DNA of 64,000 nucleotides from Adhaeribacter aquaticus DSM 16391 (GCF_000473365.1 NZ_KI421517.1:2994634-3058633); one strand, 5' to 3'; positions 9,334 to 18,500 are shown, counted from the stretch's first letter. Numbers and translations are program-made. Notes: a model not told the origin generated them from the sequence alone.

Positions 9334-9371
9334 ACAGAACTGGTATCGGTAGATACCAGTTCTGTATTTTC
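9334..9371 (+). terminator. intrinsic terminator after the LEA2-like gene
   Basis: Perfect 14-bp stem, arms ACAGAACTGGTATC (9334-9347) and GATACCAGTTCTGT (9352-9365), tetraloop GGTA, followed by ATTTTC. It begins 8 bases after the stop codon. Confidence 0.85.
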
Positions 9372-9398
9372 TAAAATCAAACTTAACTAAACCAGCTA

Positions 9399-9647
9399 TT
9401 AATTATAATAGAAAAGTACCTGAATAACTTCCCGGTTATCCCAGGCTATTGGCATATCTGCTATTAAATCAGGATAAGTAAATTTTGTTATCTGGAAATG
9501 AGGTCGGTTATCCTCCAGTTTAAGTGTACCATAGTGGGTATAATCCTTCGGAAGTTCTTTCTGGGCTTCTTCCAAAGTTTCGTAATAGCCTATAGTATTT
9601 TCGGTATTGCCATCTAAATATCCGGAAAGTTTATATGCTGTTTTCAT
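9399..9647 (-). CDS. small hypothetical protein, 82 aa
   Basis: An 82-residue protein beginning MKTAYKLSGYLDGN; this ATG is chosen over a TTG three codons upstream. It shows alternating strand-like segments (AYKLSGYLDG, TIGYYETLEEAQKEL, HYGTLKLED, HFQITKFTY) and a short helix EEAQKEL, suggesting a compact alpha/beta domain. No signal peptide, Cys pair or known motif is visible. It is convergent with the LEA2-like gene and followed on its own strand by intergenic DNA. I do not recognise the family. Confidence 0.55.
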   Translation of the reverse strand: MKTAYKLSGYLDGNTENTIGYYETLEEAQKELPKDYTHYGTLKLEDNRPHFQITKFTYPDLIADMPIAWDNREVIQVLFYYN

Positions 9648-9880
9648 ACGTAACAATTTTTTCTGGCTTTAACGCTTAAAATTTGTAAGCGTTGCTAGTT
9701 TACAGGTTTGGGAGGTGTTATAAATAACCTTACTTTTTTTTGGCAGAATAATATGGTACTAATTATATGTTGCTAAACTGAGCAGCAGAAAAATAAAGTA
9801 TATAAAGAAGCTAGCTTAAACTGGGTTTTTGTGCCGAAGATAAACTAGTTTGATAGCGCTCTTTACTATTGTTTGCTTTT

Positions 9881-10765
9881 TTAAATATGTAATTGATCAA
9901 AAATCGGGAGTGTATAGGTGTCGCCTTTTCCGAGTAAATGGTATTTAAGTCCATGAATTTTAAAAGGCTCGCCGTTTCCAATTTCATATATATTGGTATA
10001 GGTACTGTCCATTCCATCAATAATTGTTACCAAGCCGCTTCCCAATACTTCAATATTTCTGCCATTGGTTACCATAATGGCAGTATCCTCTTCTAAACCT
10101 ATACCAATGCAACCTGGATTGGTAGAAATAGCCTGCGACATTCTTACCATTCGGCCACGGGTTATAAAATGAGTATCAATGGCAACATCTTTTAAAAATT
10201 CCAGTCCGGTGGTTATACGGACGTTGCCTTTAATCATTCCGCCTTCTACTTCCCCTTCATAAATCATGGGAGTAGACATGGCCGCCGCGCCGGCACTGGT
10301 TCCGGCTACTATAAGGTGGTCGAAGGTGTACCGCTCTTTAAGCCGGTGTAACAGATGGGTACCGCCTAATATCGCAGTAATTTTAAGCTGGTCTCCCCCG
10401 GTAAAGAATACACCGGCTGCTTTATCTATAATATCGTAATAATCCGGGTTTTTGGCGTCGGCCCGGTTTCTAATATCCACCACCCGAACATTTTCCTGTT
10501 TTAAGTGCTTAAAAACCTCCAGGTAGTCATTGGCTATTTCTTCCGGCACACTGGAAGCAGTGGGAATAATGGCAATGAGTGGATTATCGCCTTTCAGTTC
10601 CTCTACAAACCGGGTTAAAATTTCCAGATTATAGAAGTTCTCATTTAATTTTGGTTGTTCATTTTTGCCTTTGTCCTCTTTTCCGCCAATGGAAAGCAAC
10701 TTGCCATTAGGAACGGGCAGGGTGGGAGTACTTTTACTTTTATTAGAAGTTTCTTTAAGGGCCAT
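9881..10765 (-). CDS. cyanophycinase-family serine peptidase (S51), cytoplasmic
   Basis: Exopeptidase that in characterised members releases beta-Asp-Arg dipeptides from cyanophycin (multi-L-arginyl-poly-L-aspartate). The 294-residue chain has the full S51 pattern: SIGGKEDKG at the first strand, TGGDQ (122-126), the nucleophile elbow GTSAGA with Ser157, and DTHFITRGR (197-205) with GIGLEEDTAI after it. It has no signal peptide, so it acts in the cytoplasm. The ATG at 10765 gives the natural start; a TTG three codons upstream is less likely. A second, exported family member lies 405 bases away. No cyanophycin synthetase is in the window, so the substrate may be another beta-aspartyl peptide. 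Confidence 0.88.
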   Translation of the reverse strand: MALKETSNKSKSTPTLPVPNGKLLSIGGKEDKGKNEQPKLNENFYNLEILTRFVEELKGDNPLIAIIPTASSVPEEIANDYLEVFKHLKQENVRVVDIRNRADAKNPDYYDIIDKAAGVFFTGGDQLKITAILGGTHLLHRLKERYTFDHLIVAGTSAGAAAMSTPMIYEGEVEGGMIKGNVRITTGLEFLKDVAIDTHFITRGRMVRMSQAISTNPGCIGIGLEEDTAIMVTNGRNIEVLGSGLVTIIDGMDSTYTNIYEIGNGEPFKIHGLKYHLLGKGDTYTLPIFDQLHI

Positions 10766-11170
10766 AGCTATCAAAATTTAAAATAGAATATTTATCAGAA
10801 CAACTTGGCAACTGCTACCTCAAAAGATATCCTGCTTTAGTAAGAGCTTTCTGTAAGGATTACGAGAAAGTAATAAAACCAGCTTTGCATATAAATTAAT
10901 AATGCAACTATTTACTTTTCATAAACTTACCTAATGGCTCTGGGTAATACTACTATTACGTATTCTTTCTTATAAGGAGCTGCTTTTAATTTTTATATCC
11001 CTGATTAAGTGGGTGATTATTGGGTATAGGCGTAATGGCCGACAATCTGAAAGTAACCTTGTTTAGGTTTGATATGTGGTAAATATTTCTTAAAAGTGGG
11101 GTTAGCTATTTTTGGTAAGACTGACGGGAATGTTAATTACGGTTCATGCCATTTAGCAGGAGATAATCGG
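10766..11170. other. intergenic region between two cyanophycinase genes
   Basis: 405 bases without a convincing gene. AT-rich, no strong hairpin and no clear promoter match; probably the 3' region of the exported homologue and the promoter of the cytoplasmic one. Confidence 0.4.
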
Positions 11171-12049
11171 TTAATGGGGTAATTTGAAAGTCTGGCCGGG
11201 TAGGTAGATGCTCATCTTTATTCTTTTAGCTCCTAATCGGCCCGTTTGGCTGCGACTGGTTTTAGCAGCATTTCGGAAAGTAATTACCTGCGAAAGTCCC
11301 AATACTTCAGCTGAGTTGCCTTTTACCAGTAAAGCCGTTGCTTCATCTATTCCCACACAAAATAAATCTGGATTTTCGATAGCTAAACTTATTAGCCGGT
11401 TTAACCGCTTTCTGGCAATAAAATGCTGGTCAATAATACTTTTGCGAAGCAAGGCTAAACCTGGCTTTAATTCTATATTCATGGCCTCAATGGTTGAAAA
11501 TTCAGAATGATTATTTGCCGAAGTTTCCGTATTATATTTCTTTTCAACTCCGGTTATCATGTGCTCACTCATTAGAGCTGCACCGGCACTAGTGCCCGCT
11601 ATTAAGTTACCATTTCTGTAACTTTTACGAATAGATTCGGCTATTCCACTGGTTTCAATAGCTTGCATAAATAAGTTCTGATCACCGCCTGGAATATAAA
11701 TAAGAGCGGCATTTTCTAAAGAATCAAGTAAAGAAGGTCGTAACGGTTTTTCTGGAACCACCCGGATACTGCTTACCTTAGTAATGCCATTGTCCCGAAG
11801 TTGTTTTATACTATACTGAATTGCTGAATCTACTTCGGTACTGGCCATGGGTAATATAAAAGCATACCCATTATTTCTAAGACCTGCTTCCTCAATCATG
11901 CGGTTTATCAAGGCTGCCGGCCGGGTGCCGCCACCCATTATAAACAGTTTTCCTTCTTTCTTTTTCGTAATGTTTTGTGCTAATCCTGAGAAAGAGAATA
12001 ATAAAAGGCATACCCCAATCAATAGAAATATGAACCGAATTTGTTTCAT
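11171..12049 (-). CDS. cyanophycinase-family serine peptidase (S51), exported
   Basis: A 292-residue S51 peptidase with an N-terminal signal peptide (MKQIRFIFLLIGVCLLLFSF, cleavage probably after GLAQ), so it is exported to the periplasm or beyond. Core motifs: KLFIMGGG at the first strand, PGGDQN (about 120-125), nucleophile elbow GTSAGA with Ser154, IDQHFIARKR (206-215) and GIDEATALLV. It shares architecture but little close identity with the cytoplasmic copy, so this does not look like a recent duplication. Its location suggests use of an external dipeptide polymer or isoaspartyl peptide as a nitrogen source (inference). Confidence 0.85.
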   Translation of the reverse strand: MKQIRFIFLLIGVCLLLFSFSGLAQNITKKKEGKLFIMGGGTRPAALINRMIEEAGLRNNGYAFILPMASTEVDSAIQYSIKQLRDNGITKVSSIRVVPEKPLRPSLLDSLENAALIYIPGGDQNLFMQAIETSGIAESIRKSYRNGNLIAGTSAGAALMSEHMITGVEKKYNTETSANNHSEFSTIEAMNIELKPGLALLRKSIIDQHFIARKRLNRLISLAIENPDLFCVGIDEATALLVKGNSAEVLGLSQVITFRNAAKTSRSQTGRLGAKRIKMSIYLPGQTFKLPH

Positions 12050-12458
12050 GATGAAGGTATTTTAATTTACTTTCCCCAGGAATATAAATCTAAAAATTAA
12101 GAATAAGGATTTTAAAATCTTCTGGAGTCACGTAAACTTAACAACTAAATGGCTGGTCAGATGTAGAACAAGGATTATCTCATTTTTAAGGGGGAAAGCT
12201 AAATTGAATTACTTATTTCAGAACTTTACTAGTGAACCTATATATTAAATGTTAAATATATATTAGCACAAGGATGCGTATAACGTTTGTAAAGAAATAT
12301 ACTACTTCCCTAATAAAATCTAAAATATGTAGTTATGCTAAGGAGGCGCTGCATTGTTTTGTTCAGCTCACATAGAGCACCTCTAATTCATCATGGCCTT
12401 TTGTAGTAAACAAGTCAAGACTAAATAGTTCGAGATGAACGGGTCAATAAAAATCGGT
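12050..12458. other. intergenic region, no gene seen
   Basis: 409 bases between the exported cyanophycinase start and the end of the HigA-like mini-gene. It is AT-rich in its left half and slightly richer in GC around 12330-12400. No open frame with recognisable content, RNA gene or terminator was found. It does not contain a helix-turn-helix remnant that would complete the HigA-like gene. Confidence 0.4.
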
Positions 12459-12647
12459 TTAATAATGTAAGCTGTCCTTTTCCGGATCCGGAATGGGTAA
12501 GTTCCGCCGTTCGAACTCTACTATGGCCTTGGTTAAAACCTTTAATTCTTTCGCACAGTCACTATCCAAAGGTGCATTTTTTAACTCTTCTAATTTCCTG
12601 GCAGCTTCTTCGTATTCTTCTTTGGTCAGAATTAATAGATCATTCAT
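12459..12647 (-). CDS. HigA N-terminus-like mini-protein, 62 aa
   Basis: A 62-residue protein starting MNDLLILTKEEYEEAARKL. Its whole length resembles the N-terminal helical region of YgjM/HigA-type antitoxins (EYEAALARLEEL, then EADELEVLATLIEAYE, then HYPIPPPDP). Here the matching parts are EEYEEAARKLEELKNAP, CAKELKVLTKAIVEFERRN and LPIPDPEKD. In full antitoxins a helix-turn-helix DNA-binding domain follows; here the protein stops just after PDPEKDSLHY. No HigB-like toxin is adjacent. It could be a truncated antitoxin remnant or a free-standing adaptor. The family link is from pattern memory, not a search. Confidence 0.5.
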   Translation of the reverse strand: MNDLLILTKEEYEEAARKLEELKNAPLDSDCAKELKVLTKAIVEFERRNLPIPDPEKDSLHY

Positions 12648-12858
12648 ATAAAAGCTAATTTTTTAGCTCTTATTATACGGTTTAGAAGAAGAGGGGGAAT
12701 ACTGAATTTTATAAGTAAAAGTGCCCATTTAAGCTCCGCATTTACCTCAAGTTACTCAAGTTAAAATAGCTACATTATATTACATCCAACCTGAGGTGAA
12801 TACTATTCTTTGATATACATTAATAATTTGTTTTTGTTTTCAGGAAAAAGATAGCACT

Positions 12859-14139
12859 TTAAACCACTTGTTTCACCATTTTTGGATTAGGTACAGCCTG
12901 ATTATTCTTTACAGCAAGTATGGTAATTATGGCCGCCAGCAGGAGGGAGCCAGACATAAAAATATAAGAAGCTGAAAAGTTTCCGGTAGCTGCGTTTAAA
13001 TACCCCACTAAATAGGAACCTATAAAAGAACCTAGTGCTCCCATACTATTTATTAAGGCCATAGCGCCTCCAGAAACATTTCGAGGTAGTATTTCCGGAA
13101 TAATAGCAAAGAAAGGACCGTAAGGTGCATACATGGCTCCGCCTGCAATAATGAGTAATACGAAGGATAACCAGAAGTTTGTGGAGCCTACTAAATAAGA
13201 ACCATAAAATGCAATAGCCCCTATTAATAAAAAAGGCCATACAAATGCTTTGCGGTTTAGAGTTTTATCAGAAAAATAGGAAGCACTGAACATGCCAATT
13301 ATTGCCAGCACATAAGGCACTGCAGATAACCATCCAGTTTTAACAATATCCATATTTGGGGCTGCATTAATAATAGAGGGCAACCACATAACAAAACCAT
13401 ATACTCCAATACTCCATAAGGCATACTGGAGACTAAGTAAAATAACCGTTTTAGATTTAAAGGCCTCTGCATAGTTTTTAACAGGTTTGATCCCTGCTTG
13501 TTCCTGCGCAAAACGTTCTTCTAAAGCTTCTTTTTCTTCATTGGATAGCCATTTAGCATTTTGAGGTTTGTCATCTACCAGGCGCCACCAAAAGAAGGCC
13601 CATATAACCGCGGGTAACCCTTCCAGGATAAACATCCAGCGCCAGCCTACAGAGTTGATCAGGTAACCTGATAAAATAGACATCCACAGCACCGTAGCGG
13701 GATTGCCCAAAATTAAAAAAGTATTGGCTCTGGATCGTTCTGTTTTAGTAAACCAATTACTCAACAAGATTAGCATGGAAGGCATCACAGCGCTTTCTAC
13801 CACGCCGAGCATAAACCGGATAACTATTAAAACAGATATGTTACTTACCATACCGGTTGCCGTAGCTAAACCGCCCCAGGCAATTAAAGACCAGAAAATT
13901 AATTTTTTGGCACTGTTGTTTGCCGCATAATGTGCCCCGGGAATTTGAAAGAAGAAATAACCCAGAAAGAATAAAGAACCTAATAAGGAAGAGGTGGCAG
14001 GAGTAATATTCAGGTCATTTGCCATACCGCTGGCAGCTCCAAACCCAAAATTTGCCCTATCTAAATAAGCAAGACTATACGTAATAAAGGCTACCGGTAT
14101 TAGGCGGTACCACCTGGATTGTGCAATTGTTGTTTCCAT
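12859..14139 (-). CDS. MFS transporter, anion:cation symporter (ACS) type
   Basis: Inner-membrane secondary transporter, 426 residues with about 12 hydrophobic helices in two halves separated by a charged loop near residues 195-225. The signatures YLDRANFGFGAA in helix 1 and GWRWMFILEGLPAVIWA before the central loop are typical of the ACS family, whose members (ExuT, GarP, tartrate carriers) import hexuronates, glucarate or similar organic anions. The next genes on the same strand are a secreted two-repeat protein and an exported dienelactone hydrolase, both transcribed toward it. With 124 bases or fewer between them, the three may form one transcription unit read from 15831 to 12859. Confidence 0.87.
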   Translation of the reverse strand: METTIAQSRWYRLIPVAFITYSLAYLDRANFGFGAASGMANDLNITPATSSLLGSLFFLGYFFFQIPGAHYAANNSAKKLIFWSLIAWGGLATATGMVSNISVLIVIRFMLGVVESAVMPSMLILLSNWFTKTERSRANTFLILGNPATVLWMSILSGYLINSVGWRWMFILEGLPAVIWAFFWWRLVDDKPQNAKWLSNEEKEALEERFAQEQAGIKPVKNYAEAFKSKTVILLSLQYALWSIGVYGFVMWLPSIINAAPNMDIVKTGWLSAVPYVLAIIGMFSASYFSDKTLNRKAFVWPFLLIGAIAFYGSYLVGSTNFWLSFVLLIIAGGAMYAPYGPFFAIIPEILPRNVSGGAMALINSMGALGSFIGSYLVGYLNAATGNFSASYIFMSGSLLLAAIITILAVKNNQAVPNPKMVKQVV

Positions 14140-14263
14140 TTAGAATTACTTCTTAGTAGGCGGTGCTTATCTGCCACTTAAATTTTTGATAAGGAGCATA
14201 TTAAAAGAAGTAAGTCAAAAATCCTAATAATAGCCTGTAAAAGATTGTGGTAGATAGTAGATT

Positions 14264-15004
14264 CTATTTTTCAAACGTTTCCCTCCGGGTCCAGCATTCA
14301 TCCATTGGTCCGCCTGTCGATTCTTCCCCTTTGTGGCGCCAATCACCGTTTACAAAAGCATACTCAAAGGTTAGTTTTTTACCTACACTTTCCGGAGTTT
14401 TGGTAAAAAACTCAATTTCTTCGGTGTACTTCCCATTGTCGGTTGTATACGTACCACCTCCGGAATTCATAAATTGTTTGGTTTCTATATTGTAAGCTAT
14501 CCAATGAAAATGAGTGCCCGAAAGTATCTTCATGGTTCTTCTGGGATAGAAAGGGCTCGGTCGTTTACTTACCTGATCGTTCGTATAATTGCCCGTAATA
14601 ATCCAGGCGCCCATTAAAGCTCCTGGTTTCCCATCATCCAATCTGGTCCAGGTCTGGTTCTTGCCTTTGATATGTAGTTTGTTTTGGCTTACCTGTACTT
14701 CCTGACTTGTTTCTTGACCTACTTGTTCGGGAGCGGCCGAATTCCATTCCTGTTTTATCACCAGTTTATTTCCGTCCAGACGCCAGGTTCCGCCATAAGA
14801 ACTAATAAATTTTTTACCAGGAATATCATAGGTAGCCACCGAAATAATTTTGTCGGTAGCAATCATAACTGTCCGTTGATTGGCTGGACCCAAACGCCAG
14901 GCACCTACTAAATCTTTTGTACTGATGGCCATGCAATGGAAGGACAACAGTATTAGTAATAATGAAAGACTAATACAGCGGTAGATAAATAATTGTCTTT
15001 TCAT
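14264..15004 (-). CDS. secreted protein with two lipocalin-like repeats
   Basis: A 246-residue exported protein. The signal peptide covers roughly the first 26 residues (MKRQLFIYRCISLSLLLILL and following). Two similar ~100-residue units follow: one from STKDLVGAWRLGP (YDIPGKKFISSYGGTWRLDGNKL) and one from GALMGAWIITGNY (YNIETKQFMNSGGGTYTTDNGKY). Each has the GAW start and a glycine-rich turn before a Thr-containing strand, as in lipocalin-like/DUF-type beta barrels. No catalytic motif is seen. It sits 56 bases from the dienelactone hydrolase upstream on the same strand, so it is likely co-transcribed. Function unknown. Confidence 0.65.
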   Translation of the reverse strand: MKRQLFIYRCISLSLLLILLSFHCMAISTKDLVGAWRLGPANQRTVMIATDKIISVATYDIPGKKFISSYGGTWRLDGNKLVIKQEWNSAAPEQVGQETSQEVQVSQNKLHIKGKNQTWTRLDDGKPGALMGAWIITGNYTNDQVSKRPSPFYPRRTMKILSGTHFHWIAYNIETKQFMNSGGGTYTTDNGKYTEEIEFFTKTPESVGKKLTFEYAFVNGDWRHKGEESTGGPMDECWTRRETFEK

Positions 15005-15060
15005 AAACTGTTATTTTTAGAAGTCAAATTCATTTTCTCATAATCCGGAGCATCTTCTGT

Positions 15061-15831
15061 TTAAGCTCCAAAAATCTCCTGGAAAAACATTTTCATGTGC
15101 TCCCAGGAACGTTTGGCAGCTAATTCATTATAGGCTGCCCCTTTTGATTTATCGTTACCAGCTTGTGGCTCTGTAAAAGCGTGGACGGCATCGGCATAAT
15201 AAACCATTTCCCATATGGCGTGGCTGTTTCGCATTTCCTGTTGGAAAGCATCAACCTGTTCTTTGGGTACAAATGGATCATCGGCGCCGTGCAAAACCAA
15301 AACTTTAGGTTTAATCTGAAGAGTTTCCAGGTTGGCGGCTTTATCCAGGCCTCCATGAAAAGATATCACCCCTTTAACCGGAAAATTGGCTCTAGCTGCT
15401 TCCAGGGCGCCTGTACCTCCAAAGCAATAACCTATTACCGCAATTCTATCGGGATCGGCCCCGGCTTTTATTAATTGGTCAATGGCGGCTTTAATGCGGC
15501 TACGGTATGTCTGCCGATCATTCTTATATTGTCCTGCTAATTTCCCTGCTTCAGCTGCATCTTTTGGTCGTATATTTTCGCCGTAGCTATCGGCAGCCAG
15601 AGCATAATATCCCAAGCTGGCTAAATCATCAGCAGACTTTTTTTCAAAATCTGTAATGCCCATCCAAGCATGTAATACCACAATTCCTGGCATTTTACCA
15701 GGAGTATTCTTGGGTTGAGCTAAGTATCCTTTTAATTTAATATTTCCCTGTGAGTACCATATTTCTTTACCCTGTGAAAATAGGTTTAAAGATAGAAAAA
15801 AGAAGGAGCTAATAAGGAGCAGTTTTTTCAT
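15061..15831 (-). CDS. dienelactone hydrolase family protein, exported
   Basis: Alpha/beta hydrolase, 256 residues, with signal peptide MKKLLLISSFFFLSLNLFSQ. The catalytic triad of the family is complete: Cys136 in GYCFGG, Asp185 in HGADDPF and His217 in DAVHAFT. The oxyanion region VVLHAWMGIT is present. Family members open lactone rings such as carboxymethylenebutenolide, but many exported Bacteroidota copies have unknown substrates. It is the first gene of a possible unit with the two-repeat secreted protein and the MFS carrier. Its upstream side faces the terminator of the exopolysaccharide locus. Confidence 0.88.
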   Translation of the reverse strand: MKKLLLISSFFFLSLNLFSQGKEIWYSQGNIKLKGYLAQPKNTPGKMPGIVVLHAWMGITDFEKKSADDLASLGYYALAADSYGENIRPKDAAEAGKLAGQYKNDRQTYRSRIKAAIDQLIKAGADPDRIAVIGYCFGGTGALEAARANFPVKGVISFHGGLDKAANLETLQIKPKVLVLHGADDPFVPKEQVDAFQQEMRNSHAIWEMVYYADAVHAFTEPQAGNDKSKGAAYNELAAKRSWEHMKMFFQEIFGA

Positions 15832-15899
15832 TAAATAATAAATTATTGGGCTTAATAAAATTAAGATTTTTTCAGAGTTTATTTGAGAACACGGGATAA

Positions 15900-15931
15900 A
15901 AAAAAAGCCACTTTATAAAGTGGCTTTTTTT
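15900..15931 (-). terminator. palindromic terminator ending the exopolysaccharide locus
   Basis: A perfect palindrome, arms AAAAAAAGCCACTTTA on the left and the exact complement on the right, with poly-A on one side and poly-T on the other. It lies 20 bases after the stop of the last glycosyltransferase of the locus and is a strong intrinsic terminator in both directions. Confidence 0.88.
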
Positions 15932-15951
15932 ACATAAAAAATATTTTTGCA

Positions 15952-17271
15952 CTAGTTAAAATTATTAACTGGGTGTACTGGGTTTACATTAATATAATCC
16001 CTCATTACAAATCGCTCTACTTTAGGCTCGGCAGCAAAAACGTTTTCCTCAAAAGATGTCATTACATTATCCAATGAAAGATACTTTTCTGCGTATAATC
16101 GTGCGTTTGTTATTTTATGGGTGTTATCTTCAGATATAGCTTTTAATATCCCTTTATAAAGGGCTACTGGATTCTCCGCTTCAACCAAAATACCTAAATT
16201 ATGTTTGCTTACCATTTTATGTAAGCCAGATTCTTTATTAGAAGTAATAAGTGCTAAACCTCCTACTGCTAATATGGTTGTAAGCTTGGAGGGCATCACT
16301 AAATCACTGGCATTGGCCTTCTGAATAATCAGGTGTAAATCTGCTATGTTAAGGAATCGATTAAATTTATCAATTGGCTGTAATGGTAAAAAAACTATAT
16401 TAAAAATTTTTAATTTATCAGCCAGAGCTTGTAATGTCTCTTTATAAGGACCGCTGCCACATAAAACAAATTTAAGTTGACTTATGTGCTGCAGCTCTTT
16501 AGCCGCGTATAAGATAGCTTCCAGTCCTTGTTTTTCGCCCATTGCACCAGAATAAAGGATAACTTTATCAGCAGGGTCAAAACCAAACTCCCGTTTTAAT
16601 TCAGAAGAATCCTCAATAGGGTAAAATTTAGTAGTATCGGCCCAGTTTGGGAATAGGTAAACTGGTTTATTAGCCTTTTTCTCGATCCGGTGCACCATTT
16701 CATCTGAAATACTACTTACCACATCGGCTTTCTGAAAAATATAATTTTCCATCCGGAACAACGTATCTATGACTTTGGGAGAATTTATCATATTCAAATC
16801 TCTGGCAGCCTCAATCTGCATGTCTTGGATGTGATAAATCAGTTTACCTTTGCGGATTTTTTTATACAAGGTTCCTAATAAACCAAATTGAAAAGACGGA
16901 GCTACTGTTAATACGTAGTCATATTTTTTAACAAACAGCAGCTTAAATAAAATTAAGAAGGCAGAAACCATGAATGAAAAATCGAGCAGAATTCGTTTCA
17001 AGCCAGATGGTTTTGCCGGTACGTACATAGGGCATCTGTAAACTTTCATATGCCCGCCGGATTCAAAATCCTGATTTTCAGTTTTATACCAAAATCTGTT
17101 TTTAAAGTAAGGTTCCTGTACTTTCCAATATGGATAATAGGGATAGCCAGTTATAACAGTACAATCATACCCCCGCTTCGCTAGCCACGTCATCATTTCT
17201 CCACTATATTTACCAATTCCGGTTAATTCTGGGGAAAAATTGTAGCCAATTAAAAGTACACGTTTTTTCAT
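15952..17271 (-). CDS. glycosyltransferase family 4, WcaI/WbuB-like
   Basis: Cytoplasmic GT-B glycosyltransferase, 439 residues. It begins with the Rossmann strand MKKRVLLIGYNFSPE and the TGIGKYSGEMMTWLAKRGYDCTV region seen in WcaI/WbuB enzymes of colanic-acid and O-antigen loci. The donor-binding half has ILYSGAMGEKQG, LKFVLCGSGPYKE and the acidic segment near residues 318-328 (LVMPSKLTTILAVGG, where the usual EX7E is partly preserved). It transfers an unidentified sugar to the lipid-linked oligosaccharide. Last gene of the locus, followed by a strong terminator; 350 bases separate it from the gene upstream, so it may have its own promoter. Confidence 0.85.
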   Translation of the reverse strand: MKKRVLLIGYNFSPELTGIGKYSGEMMTWLAKRGYDCTVITGYPYYPYWKVQEPYFKNRFWYKTENQDFESGGHMKVYRCPMYVPAKPSGLKRILLDFSFMVSAFLILFKLLFVKKYDYVLTVAPSFQFGLLGTLYKKIRKGKLIYHIQDMQIEAARDLNMINSPKVIDTLFRMENYIFQKADVVSSISDEMVHRIEKKANKPVYLFPNWADTTKFYPIEDSSELKREFGFDPADKVILYSGAMGEKQGLEAILYAAKELQHISQLKFVLCGSGPYKETLQALADKLKIFNIVFLPLQPIDKFNRFLNIADLHLIIQKANASDLVMPSKLTTILAVGGLALITSNKESGLHKMVSKHNLGILVEAENPVALYKGILKAISEDNTHKITNARLYAEKYLSLDNVMTSFEENVFAAEPKVERFVMRDYINVNPVHPVNNFN

Positions 17272-17621
17272 AATTGCAATCGGAAAATAGATAGCCAGCT
17301 TAGAGGCAATTTAAATTCCATACTTGTTGTCTTTGGTCCTACTAATAATTTAACAAGCTTTATACCAGATTATTAAATGATTGTAGATTAAAGAACTAAG
17401 ATAGATAAATAGTTTCTAAAATCAAGCTAAATAATATCAAACAGGATAATATTTTCCAAAAAATACGTTTGCAATGCGGAAACGTTGTGTATTCTTGGAT
17501 AATTCCTATGATAAAATCAATTCTGTTAATTTAATCCTAAAAAAAATATATCAAATAACAGTATTTACTTATTAACTAATTTTACTTTATTTCTTTTTGT
17601 CTTAGAATGTAAGGTATTAAT
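17272..17621. other. AT-rich spacer inside the exopolysaccharide locus
   Basis: 350 bases between two glycosyltransferases. Very AT-rich, with no open frame, hairpin terminator or clear promoter motif. An internal promoter is plausible but not demonstrated. Confidence 0.4.
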
Positions 17622-18500
17622 TTAACGGTACTTATTTTCTTTTATTTTGCAATAAATCTGTATGAAATAAGACATTTTTAGAATTGAAAAAGCTAGTCCT
17701 CTAGCGCCGTCTCTAAAACCACCCAATATAAAAAAGCTTCCAAAAAAATAAGCAGGTCCAATCCACACACTCCGCATTAAATTATACTTTAACCGCTGCT
17801 TCCAGGTCCACTCCTTTAACGTATTGGCCGTGGCGGTAGATTTTACAAAACGCTCGGCCTCCCAGGCCGCATATTCGCTATGTTTAGCAACATAATGCGA
17901 AACGCCCCTAAAGTCTTGGTGGTCTATCTTGCTTTTTATTACCCCAATTTTACCTGATAATACCGGATGTTCATGTACCTCCATATCCAGGGAGCTCCAT
18001 TGTTCTTCGTCAATGCGTTCGTATTCTCCTGCTCCTACTTGGAAAAGGGCTAGCTTTTTTAAGGGGTACCCACCTTTCAATTGTTTGCCCATGAAGTAAA
18101 TGGTATAGTTAAGCCAAAAACCTACTGGGTCAGAGTCTTGTAATGCCTCGCGAAGTTCAGCTTTAAATTCAGCTGTGAGAAATTCATCTGCATCCAAAAA
18201 TAAAACCCATTTTGTATCAGGTGTATAATTCCTCAAATACCAATTTCGTTTCTTGGGGAACTTTCCATTCCAATAAAAATCTACCACATCTGCTCCGTAA
18301 TTCTGAGCAATTTCTTTGGTTTTATCGGTACTGCCAGAGTCAATTATAACTATTCTCTTTGCTAAATCATTGCCAATTGCTTCTAAACATCCTGGTAAAT
18401 TTCTTTCTTCATTTTTAACGGGAATTGCTATAGTTAAATCTAGCTTGGAGGCCATTATTATTTTTGGGGTATTAATTGTATATGCAGTAATGGTAATCAT
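17622..18500 (-). CDS. glycosyltransferase family 2, WaaE/KdtX-like
   Basis: GT-A glycosyltransferase of 292 residues. LDLTIAIPVKNEERNLPGCL is the first strand and nucleotide-binding loop, IVIIDSGSTDKTKEIA the second, and VLFLDADEF carries the DxD-type metal site. The layout, including the long C-terminal part with WKQRLKYNLMRSVW, matches WaaE/KdtX enzymes that add glucose to lipopolysaccharide core. A start at the internal ATG at 18455 (MASKLDLTIAI) fits the family better than 18500, but both are possible. It lies next to a WcaF-like acetyltransferase and is part of the exopolysaccharide locus. Confidence 0.85.
   Translation of the reverse strand: MITITAYTINTPKIIMASKLDLTIAIPVKNEERNLPGCLEAIGNDLAKRIVIIDSGSTDKTKEIAQNYGADVVDFYWNGKFPKKRNWYLRNYTPDTKWVLFLDADEFLTAEFKAELREALQDSDPVGFWLNYTIYFMGKQLKGGYPLKKLALFQVGAGEYERIDEEQWSSLDMEVHEHPVLSGKIGVIKSKIDHQDFRGVSHYVAKHSEYAAWEAERFVKSTATANTLKEWTWKQRLKYNLMRSVWIGPAYFFGSFFILGGFRDGARGLAFSILKMSYFIQIYCKIKENKYR

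Noticed and set aside
12859-15831. A complete catabolic cluster for an aromatic or uronic acid
   Set aside because: Only a carrier and an exported hydrolase are seen; no dehydrogenase, aldolase or regulator supports a defined pathway.
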